Positions 55,562 to 64,000 of a stretch of DNA of 64,000 bases are shown here, in pieces. Position 1 is the stretch's first letter, and every line of letters begins with the position of its first letter. The stretch comes from Odiellus spinosus (Eukaryota > Arthropoda > Arachnida > Opiliones > Phalangiidae), in NCBI GenBank assembly GCA_963920705.1, contig CAWUCO010000002.1:992001-1056000 (forward strand). Reading direction: 5' to 3'. A program made the position numbers and the translations under genes. The notes beneath the pieces are model-generated. The model worked only from the letters and a program-made list of their open reading frames with translations. It was not told the origin of the DNA and did no database searches.

Positions 55562-56605
55562 AGTTGTTAAATAAATCGTCTCGGAGTAAAGTCATCTAGT
55601 TAATTACTACGCTTTTATCTGTGCAACTGCAATGTTTCTAGCCATCAGGCATTTTACCTATTAAAGCCATTGAAAAATCACATTTGGTTACAATTGCACT
55701 TATTTACTTACACCCTGTATACGAGGTCTACATTATAGTATAGTGACGTCATCAGACGGCATCATTGGGGGACGTCCACAAAGATAGGTGTTGGTCTGAT
55801 CTTTACCACCCAGATAATATTCTACAGATAAGTTGTCATTTCTTGGATACAATTTGATATTATTTTGTTTTTTATCTTCGGATAAGTTAATTGGATTAAT
55901 AAATAATCTATGTTTTATACGAACTTAATTAATTAAAGTTATTCAAAATAAGAGCTCTAAAATTAACTAATTAATCGTAAATTGTTGAGATTATCTTTGG
56001 TTTAGTGTGTATTGAAATGAGCTAGCTATTGTTTTTTTTTATCCAGGAATGTGCCTTTAATTAATAAAGTTTTTACACGCGCGTTAAGACATACGCGGCA
56101 TACTATGCGGATATTTTAACCTTTATATTAAAGCCAATTCACTCTACATTTCTCTTCAGAACCAGTCGTATGTCCTTCAATTATCTAAGCCTAAAAACTA
56201 TCAATATTTAGAAAATATTGATTTTTTAGACATTAGTTTCATTATTTCACGCTTGATTGATGAAAATTAATCCACATAATTACCGCGAGACGATAATTTA
56301 GGCTGTAAATTACCCCGTAACTAACCATTTCAAAAATTACCGGTTCATAAAATATTTTTTGATGAAATTTCGAACTAGTTTTCAACTACATTTCGCATTT
56401 ACGTTCGATACTAATTGTTTTATAAACAGCTATTTTAATTAGTTACTCATGACTGAAGATTCAATTCGTATCAGCGCTAATGAGATTGAAATTTATTTCG
56501 AAATTATCGATACGGAAGAATTAGTGTTTGGTGGTTTTTCTGGTGGAATGTATGAATCCGTGTTACGAAAAATTAGAAATTCGTTAGTAATTTTTTCTAT
56601 AACTA

Positions 56606-57124
56606 GAGCTCGGAATCGGATCGATCCATTATTCGTATATTTTCAGATATTTTATTTTCGGATAAATTGTTTGTAACTAAAACATGAAATTTGTATATTC
56701 GTATAATTGTTAAAGGTTTTACCCGAATATAAGCGTTTGGCGCTTTATCTATCTACAAATTACTCGTATTCAAACGTATAACGATGGATAAGAAACATTG
56801 GCGTTTCCAGAATTAGTCTAAAATAGAAGAAAAATATTTCAAATTGACTTTTAATTCGAAGAATAGAAATAAAACGATAAGACTTTAAATCATCTTTTTA
56901 TTCGTTATTTTTCACGGAAAATAAATTTTGAATTTTTATCCTCGAGTATAACGCGGATAATATTCTAAGATAAGTTGCCATTTTCGGATAAAAACGGATT
57001 ATGTTTTTTACTTTATCTTCGAATAAGTTAACTCGCATGAAAAATAGTATATTTTTAATCAAACGGATAATCAGAATTTAGTAGATTTTATCCAATTAAT
57101 AAAAATTATACGAATTCCGAGCTC
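56606..57124. mobile_element. GAGCTC MITE, copy 2 (inverted)
   Basis: In intron 1 of gene C. Starts GAGCTCGGAATCGGATCGAT, ends with the complement of GAGCTCGGAATTCGTATAAT. TA on both flanks (cta before, tac after). Opposite orientation to copy 1. Confidence 0.8.
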
Positions 57125-57495
57125 TACGATAATCTGATGGTTTTAACTTTGTTTTAGGGGCTTAAACGTTACTGTAAATCAAGAGGAATCATTTGAGGAG
57201 TCTATGACACATCTCACTGAAAACGTACGTTATAAATACTTAAATTTCATCTATTAATATTTGTTAATTTAATTCTTTATCTTGGTTTTAAGAAAACTGA
57301 TATTGTAATACCATTTCGTCAACCATTATTTGATTTGAATTATTCATCACAATATGTCGATTGGGGAGGGTTGTATTATTCAATCGAGAACAATATTTTA
57401 TCTGGTGGAAAGATTGGAGTTAAATACGGTCCTTTTCGGATCATTGAGGTTTTTCAAACGAAGGTAAATAGATACGGACGACGTTCTTAAAACCG

Positions 57496-58036
57496 GAGCT
57501 CAGAATCGGATAACGAATAACTTATCCATTGATAACTAGGCTTTTTTCAGATATTTTAATCTCGGATAAATTAAGTTAATATAAATCCATAAATTATGGC
57601 ATATAAACAGAATCGTATTCAAAGACTGGATACGAATTAGACCCGGAGATAAAATTTCAATTAATAAACGAATTATCCATAAATTTATTCGAACGGATAA
57701 CGGGCCGAGATAAAAATACCACGTTTCTCGAAATCCGTAATATAGAATGAAATATAATATTTCGATTTTTTACATCTAAATCGAAAGGAACAGTTCTAGC
57801 TTGGAGATCTCAATTTTGGGTTAAAATAGACGAAGAAACTCTTTGGTTTGAAATTGTCGTTATCGGCGAATGAATAACTTTATACCTCGTATCAATTTCC
57901 AATTTAACAATGACTAGGAATTGCGTTAGTTTGCCGTTACATTCGGGTATCCGTTAACACTCGAATAAGAAATGGATATTTTAATATCTGATTGACATTC
58001 ACGATGGTCTTATTCAATTAATAGAATTCCGAGCTC
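57496..58036. mobile_element. GAGCTC MITE, diverged copy
   Basis: In intron 3 of gene C. The left end is gagctcagaatcgg and the right end the complement of gagctcggaattc. The interior differs from copies 1-3 and matches 35440-35820, so this is a second subfamily sharing termini. Confidence 0.7.
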
Positions 58037-58739
58037 TATTTAACCCACTTTATATTTTTTATACTAATATTTTGTTTTATCGCGTTTTAGGTGTGGATTT
58101 GCATATTTTCCTACATAATTTTTGCGTCCATTGTTCTAGCAGTTTCCAACATCATCCGAGTATCACAATTCCGAAAAATATCGACCGCAAACGAGTTAAT
58201 TAACTCAACGCTAATTATTATGTCTCTTCTCTTCAATCAGGGTAAGTTTTAAAGTCTAATTCGTGATTTTTTAATCGACTCCTTCTCGTTTAAATAACCC
58301 TAATCGAACCGTAACAAAAATTTCATTCTTCCTTAAAGGGAAAGGCAACCCAACTTTGGAAGTACTTCCATTGGAAAGAGCATGCTTAAAAACCTACAAA
58401 TCAAAACACATTATAATGATTTAAGTCTCGGTTAATTTATAAATATCATTTTAAAACCGAAATTTACGTTCCTAGAAGAACGCCATATTTGCTTCCCGGC
58501 ATTTCGAGTTTTAAAAATAAGGATCCGCTTCAATGATTGGCCTTTAAGTCACCCAATAAAGATTCGCGAAACGAAGGCCATTCGAGTCGGCTGCAGTCGG
58601 ATCGTCTGTTCGTAACTTCGTAAGAAGACCCGTAATTTTGTGATTTCTAACTTTCTACGAAAACATGCCTAATTGCGTAATTAATTAATGCAGTTTAGTT
58701 CTTACCTTCTAATTCTTCAAATCAACTTAAGACTCGGTT

Positions 58740-58990
58740 AATACCTAGTACTGACTACTACTAGCTCAGCTGGCCGACCGACCTTCGGGTTAGTGTTCGC
58801 GCGCGGGATCCTTCGGGCTAGGTTCAGGGTCCTTCGGAAGTAGCCTATATATGTTTCGGCCCGGCATATCTTATTTGACTCTAAAGAAATTGAGCGCGCT
58901 TATACCCACATCTATTTTCAGCTAGAGTCAAGTGACTTTAGGTGAGAAATAAACCAATCGGCGAAGCCGATCCTCAGCAGGCATCGAAAG
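58740..58990 (+). other. GC-richer block, LTR-like or pol III-like
   Basis: Within intron 4 of gene C. It contains tagctcagctgg and ggttcagggtcc, 58 bp apart (reminiscent of A and B boxes), then a TATA-like tatatatg (about 58845), and later aataaa with a small hairpin (cggcgaagccg). It may be a solo LTR or SINE. No paired ends or target duplication seen. Confidence 0.3.
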
Positions 58991-59379
58991 GGTATGGAAA
59001 AACTAAAATGGCGTTCACTAGAGATCACTTTTTGCTTATAATAAACGCAAATATCTTAATATCTACTAACTATTAAATTTTTTGCGATATGATATTAGTC
59101 GTTTTAATATACGCTCTATAATTTAAGACACACTTTTTTTTATCCCGGTCTGTACCTTTTATAAATGTCATCAGAAAAATTAAAAAACACTTAGATTTCC
59201 TCAGGCATTGATCTTCGATTATTCCGTAATTCATATTCTCAAAGAATTCTTCGAAACACACGCATTTTTGCTTCAACTACTATATTTTATTTCACGACTT
59301 ACAATTTGTTAACTTCTCTGTCTTCGGCCGAAAAGCCAAATTACATAAATAATCTTCAAGATTTGGTTTCAAAACCACA

Positions 59380-59838
59380 TCAGTTTTGATTGTTAAGGGG
59401 GTGCTCCGTAAACTAGTACACTACACCCCCGCCAATCCGTGCGGCTGCATCATTTGTCCCTAAAGTGCCGCACGCGAAACCGTGCCCGGAACGGGTAACA
59501 AGGCCAAACAGCGCGAACCGAAGAACCCCAGACCAGTGCTCCCGCACACACGTGAGGAGGCTAAGGCAGCAGAAGGAAAGGTATATGGCTTGGCGACCAG
59601 AACCCACACAGCAGTGCCATACGGCCTCCGTAATGTAACCGCGACCCAACAAGACCGACTCAAAGGCAGAGGGAGCTGCCAGGGCCCAGGACGGGCCCAG
59701 CAAGTCGGCCGGGTGTGGGCGAGACGGTCGTGTTCCAATTCGCGGAACTAGGACGGATCCTAGAACTCGGGCCCACTCACCACGACAAGGATGGAACACT
59801 ACCCCCACCCTGCGCACGGACAGGTGGGGGGGGAGGGG
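59380..59838. mobile_element. 459-bp GC-rich retro-type insertion in IR exon
   Basis: Flanked by a 15-bp perfect duplication ggtttcaaaaccaca (59365-59379, 59839-59853), a length typical of LINE-mediated insertion. Very GC-rich against its surroundings, without an A-tail or inverted ends. It ends in long G/C runs (59824-59838). Removing it restores the exon 5 reading frame of gene C exactly. The overlapping frames on both strands are composition effects. Source family unknown. Confidence 0.75.
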
Positions 59839-60130
59839 GGTTTCAAAACCACAGATTAAAATATTCACGAGCGAATACTCGTTTGTTTACAAGATTTACA
59901 ACGTGAGTATTCACTTTATTTTCATAGAAGTAAACAATGCCGCGTAGTTACAGCAGGGTGACCACTGAAAATTTAAAAATCCTATATAGGAAATATAGGA
60001 AGAATTTTATGTAAAATATATGATAAATATAGGAAAAAAATTAATTAAAAGTAGGAACCATGTATATTATCGCGTCACAACTCTCGCCACCGGTTTAAAC
60101 ACGCTATTAATATGATCCAATTGCTTAAAT

Positions 60131-60836
60131 GGTTTATAGCCAGTGGCGCAGTTTCCCGAAAGCGCATTTCCCAAAAGCGCAGTTCCTAAAAGCGCAATTT
60201 CAAAAGCGCAGTTTCCCAAAAAGCGCAGTTTCCCAAAAGCGCAGTTCCCAATAGCGCAGTTCCTAAAAGCGCAGTTCCTAAAAGCGCAATTTCAAAAGCG
60301 CAGTTTCCCAAAAGCGCAGTTTCCCAAAAGCGCAGTTCCCAATAGCGCAGTTCCCAAAAGCGCAGTTCTCCAAATCATTTCTCAACCAGAGACGTCCACG
60401 AAATACTCGTATACTTGACCTTAATACCTTGAACATAAGACAAAATCTTTCATTGTTAATTTTTAAGTTAATTTTAAATCTCTTTTTAAAAGAGTTCGGT
60501 ACATAATGTCGAAAATCATAATCTCGAATGACAGATTAAATAGCCTAACCTACACTACCGTAATCTAACCTAACCTTACCTATGCTATTTAACCTTGCCT
60601 AAAATATTTTTATAAATTTTTAGCATTAGATGGCCAAAAACTGAGCCCGCAATTATAAGAAAATGAGTTTATACGAAAAAACCCTTTTGGAAATGCGCAA
60701 ATGAGAACTGCTCTTTTGGCAACAGCGCTTTTGGGAAACTGCTCTCTTGGCAAAACTGCGCTTTTGAGAAACCGCTCTTATGGGAGTGCGCAAAGGGAAA
60801 CTGCTCTTTTGGCAACTGCGCTTATGGCTACATACC
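60131..60836. mobile_element. Word-array element, GCGCAG type, in gene C intron 5
   Basis: Ends GGTTTATAGCCAGTGGCGC and, read inward from the right, GGTATGTAGCCATAAGCGC. Left arm of about a dozen words (aaaagcgcagtttccc), unique stretch, CCTAACC core (60545-60597), then inverted words (ttgggaaactgc, gaaatgcgcaaatg). Flanks gcttaaat (60123-60130) and gcttagat (60837-60844), 7 of 8 matching. A truncated relative is at 14555-14844. Confidence 0.8.
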
Positions 60837-62778
60837 GCTTAGATAGTATGGAATTTTACAGACTATTTTAACTGGAAAATGTACAGTTAAGCTAAAAATA
60901 ATCTTATACAGCCACGGCTGACAGTATGATTTAGAACTTTACCCTTAAAGGGACTATCTGCGATTTACAAATCCCCTTTAAAGTCGCCTTCTTTTCTAAC
61001 TTAGCAGACGACGTTGTACAAAACAAACTGTACAGTCAAAGCTAGACTGCGTGCGTAGGGGAAGATCATTTTAAAGGGGCAAGTTTCAGAGCAGATAGGG
61101 CCTTTAACTAGAGATTTTGAGTAGAAATATAGGAGATTATAGGAATTGACATTAAATTATAGGGGAAAATAGGAAGGAGGTGAAAATATAGGAAATATAG
61201 GAAAAGTAGTCACCCTGATTAAACTAATATTCAGAATAGAAATCGGATGTTCCACTGGAGAAGGCAGCTTTAGAGCAATCAATAAGAACAGGAGGTTTAT
61301 TCGAATCGGCAATGGATATAATCGACGAAGCCGCGGAATCTATTCAAAAAGGAACCGCGGTTTTTCTGTTTTACAAATCTATGGTGCTTAAAAACATGGA
61401 TGTTGTATTAGGACTTATGAACCAAGATTACATCACAGATACTTTCTTACACATTTCCGAACAACCAGTACAGATAGAATGCTTCAGTATTCCATGTAGA
61501 AAAGGATTTAACAAAACTCTAAAAGAAATATTCTAGCGAAGGTAAATGAAACACTGCTCAGCCATAGACATATCAAAAGTCTATTCCATAAAAGTAAACA
61601 ACGCCCCGTAGCATAATATTATCAGCAAAGGTCCTGGTAAACATCATAGCCCGCTATCACTTAAAAATAGACAAAAAAGTCAACACCCCTGTCTGGCTCT
61701 AGTGATTTGGACTCTTCAGCTCGATATTTTGAGTCGGGAAGAGGGAGTGTTGGAATTAAGGCGGGCCGCGCTAGGCTATATTTTCTTCTCCCAACTTGGG
61801 GCTTCCTCCTTTCAATATTTACACGTGGCGACTGCGGCCTCTAGAGTGTCTCGAATTAGACCTTTTGCTGATGGTATTAATCAAGGGGGCGTTGTTCACT
61901 TTTATGGAATAAAGTCATAGGCTTTTGGCTAAATTGAATATGATCATAATCACATATTTTTGCAGCGTATCTTGGTACGTCGAATCAGGAATTTTTCACC
62001 AAAACTTCGCTAGTGGTCAGAATTTCGGCATTAAGACCGTGGAAAATGCTCACGCCCGAAACAGACAGCGAATCAATGGAATGGCAATGATTAACGCGAT
62101 ACTGCCATTAATAATTCTAGCACGTGGCTGTCTGCTGGCTACGACTCAACTACAACCGTGGCCAAAATTTCGGCGAAGAAATTCCTCTCGAAATATTAGA
62201 AAACTACCGATTTTGCGACTACAAAGCGGAGGACTTATTTCGAGGAGTGTTTAGAGATTTACCCTCTATCAAGAACTCATTTATATAACTGAGAACATGG
62301 AGGAAAATATTTTTTAGACCAAAAGTATATAATCCATATATATATCAGCAAAGGTTCGGGTAAATGTACCGTCAGATTCAGATTCGAGACACTCTAGCGG
62401 CCGCAGTTGCCGTTTAAACAGTGTACGGAGGAAGCGACACTCCGCGGAGGAATTTCGTATGACCATAGTTAAGTCAGGCGTAGTCTGCAACGGGTCAACC
62501 ATGACAATCAAATTACGTTTTGATTGGTCAGAGGTCAAGTTAATTTAATGTGAAATTACTGAATAATTTCTAATATTTTTAAATATTAATTATGCTAGGC
62601 AAAATGCCATATTTTTAGTAATAAAATAGATTAAAATAACTGAATTTTAATCTCTTTTCAAAATATTAATCTTAATTAATTAATTATTCAATTTTAAAAC
62701 TCGATATATTTCATATTTATGTCTCGATCAAATACAATAAATCTATATTAACCTCATTTCACTCAATTGTTCGATTTA

Positions 62779-63116
62779 GAGCTCGGAATTCGTATAATTT
62801 TTATTAATTGGATAAAATCTACTAAATTCTGACGTATATTATCTGTCTGATTAAAAATAGACTATTTTTCATTCGAGTTAACTTATTCGAAGATAAAGTA
62901 AAAAAACGTAATCCATATCCGTTTTTATCCAAACGCTTGAATACGAGTAATTTGTAGATAGATAAAGCGCCAAACGCTTATCTTCGGGTAAACCATTTAA
63001 CAATTATACGAATATAGAAATTTCATTATTTTAGTTACGAACAATTTTATCCTTGAATAAAATATCTGAAAATATACGAATAACGGAAGATAATGGATCG
63101 ATCCGATTCCGAGCTC
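62779..63116. mobile_element. GAGCTC MITE, copy 3 (internally deleted)
   Basis: Both termini as in copy 1, TA on both flanks, but about 200 bp of the interior is missing. Confidence 0.75.
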
Positions 63117-64000
63117 TAGTTCGATTCTCAAGTAGCTAAGCCTTGGCTATTTTCTAACTCAAGGTAGACACGAGCATGGGTTGTTTAGTCTGTACTGTTA
63201 TAATCATCAATTTTGGTTTTAAATTGTCTACTTCTGATAATAAGTCGTTATCACGAAATGGTATAATGATCATGTAAATTTAAAAAGCATTAGCAAAAGT
63301 TTTTTTTTTTTTTTTTTTTTTGAAAACGCGTGCGTGAAAAGTAAATTTTCATTCTTTCTATTGATTAAATGTTAAAATAGCGAGAGAAAACTCACTTTTT
63401 CAACTAGATATAATGGTAATTGTCCACTGTAACCGGGCTGCATTGTTTTGAGTGAATGATAAGGACAAAATCGAGGGATAAAACTTTTTGAGTATGGAAA
63501 ATGAACAATATTAATGATGATACCCTTAAAGGAAGAATGCAACCTGATTTTCTAATCGATTCCTTATCGTTTAAATAGGCCTTATCCATCGGAAACAAAA
63601 ATTTACAAACAAATATTAAACTAGAAATATATTTAAAGCTTACCAGGAAAATAGGCTTAGCTGGATTCATCAATATCTCGAATTTCTTCGCATTGAAGGG
63701 TTATTGACCAATGAGTAGAGACCCGTCGTTAAGGCGAGATCTCCAATAACATTCGATTGGCTTAAATGCGGAAGAAACTCAGCTGATCTCCATGAATCCA
63801 GCTAAGCCAATTTTTCTAATTTAATATTTATTTGTAAAATTTTTTACTGCTGGATTAAGCCTAAATTTACTCGTTGTTAGGTTGCATTCGTTCTTTAAAC
63901 GCTATCAAATGGATTTTTGTCTAATGCAAAGGCTTAAGTGAAATTAAATCTATTTTCATAAATATACCGAAACTTAATGGATCAAGTTTAGATTTAAAGC
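63117..64000. other. 3' flank of the IR cluster, no gene seen
   Basis: 63540-63600 resembles 58260-58320 (ttttctaatcgattccttatc), and 63778-63860 resembles 52628-52745, so it is duplicated flank. T-run at 63300-63321. The minus-strand frame at 63404-63673 has no supporting motif. Confidence 0.35.

Larger units (their letters stand above)
53563..55811. mobile_element. Palindromic MITE with a mariner-type element at its centre
   Basis: Outer inverted arms of about 93 bp, GGGTGGTAAAGATCAGACCA inward from both sides, meet at a ctcgta/tacgag palindrome centre. That centre is interrupted by an inner element of about 53656-55718 with ends ACAGGGTGTAAGTAAATAAG and TA flanks. The inner element is itself a large fold-back: the 3' part of its transposase gene is present on both arms in opposite orientation. 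No target duplication was resolved for the outer element. Confidence 0.7.
56449..62254 (+). pseudogene. Ionotropic receptor gene C, disabled
   Basis: Same seven-exon plan: 56449-56582, 57158-57224, 57293-57463, 58091-58241, 59205-59902 (interrupted by 59380-59838), 61240-61541 and 61966-62254. Product landmarks: VFGGFSGGMYESVLRKIRNS; GGLYYSIENNILSGGKIGVK; TM1 VWICIFSYIIFASIVLAVSN; pore end LLFNQG; NLLTSLSSAEKPNYINNLQD; TM3 ILPLIILARGCLLATTQL. It is more diverged than A and B are from each other and has small in-frame length changes (one codon in exon 2, two in exon 5, four in exon 6). Two lesions disable it: a 459-bp retro-type insertion inside exon 5, and TAG (61534-61536) where A and B have a Tyr codon at the end of exon 6, just before the TM3 exon. 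Frames elsewhere are open, so inactivation is recent. Introns carry GAGCTC MITEs and a word-array element. Confidence 0.8.

Noticed and set aside
59413-59868. 151-aa minus-strand and overlapping plus-strand frames
   Set aside because: Chance openness of a GC-rich inserted element; the insertion breaks an IR exon and has duplication flanks.
1644-60597. CCTAA/TTAGG tracts as internal telomere remnants
   Set aside because: Tracts are short and sit at the centre of symmetrical word-array elements with target duplications, so they belong to transposons.
35876-62254. Classical ionotropic glutamate receptor
   Set aside because: TM2 lacks the SYTANLAAF-type motif and there is no long amino-terminal domain; the short half-receptor form fits IRs better.

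Overview
This is an AT-rich, repeat-saturated piece of an animal nuclear genome, most likely from an arthropod. The evidence is spliced genes with GT-AG introns, ionotropic-receptor-type (IR) chemoreceptor exons, a CR1-like LINE, hAT-like and Tc1/mariner-like DNA transposons, and many TTAGG/CCTAA-type tracts. The species cannot be told from the sequence. There are no prokaryotic operons, rRNA genes or CRISPR arrays.

Layout. 1-16 kb: one S1-type IR exon (841-1002), hAT MITEs, word-array elements, a 19-bp minisatellite (5602-6657), a 5'-truncated LINE (about 10.9-12.9 kb), and the C-terminal exons of one IR (14990-16105). 16-23 kb: a nested 1.7-kb element with 8-bp target duplications (16664-18346), a dead hAT transposase, and a fold-back element. 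22.9-32 kb: a Cys-rich CxxC...YCx4C exon family in three copies, with a near-complete two-ORF LINE (23201 to about 28480) beside it and a hAT element (29803-31436) inside the third copy. 34-64 kb: a tandem IR cluster. Gene A (35876-41058) and gene B (47362-52029) each splice from the same seven exons into an open 433-codon frame. Gene C (56449-62254) is broken by a TAG and by a retro-type insertion. Non-autonomous transposons fill the introns. A 4-kb, 28-bp satellite ends about 210 bp upstream of gene B.

How it works together. The receptors look like ligand-gated channel subunits: half-domain S1, TM1, pore, TM2, S2, TM3. They arose by tandem duplication, which allows filled and empty insertion sites to be compared directly. 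This shows that one 'word-array' element and one 1.3-kb element moved with 8-bp and about 7-bp target duplications.

Main points for follow-up. First, word-array elements have arms made of a family-specific word plus a shared TTCCCA-like tail, around a CCTAACC core. Second, the LINE's ORF1 ends at a perfect A_AAA_AAC slippery heptamer abutting its stop codon, and ORF2 has no upstream AUG. Third, the IR cluster is being reshaped by transposons. All coordinates come from reading the sequence; no database search or alignment program was run.
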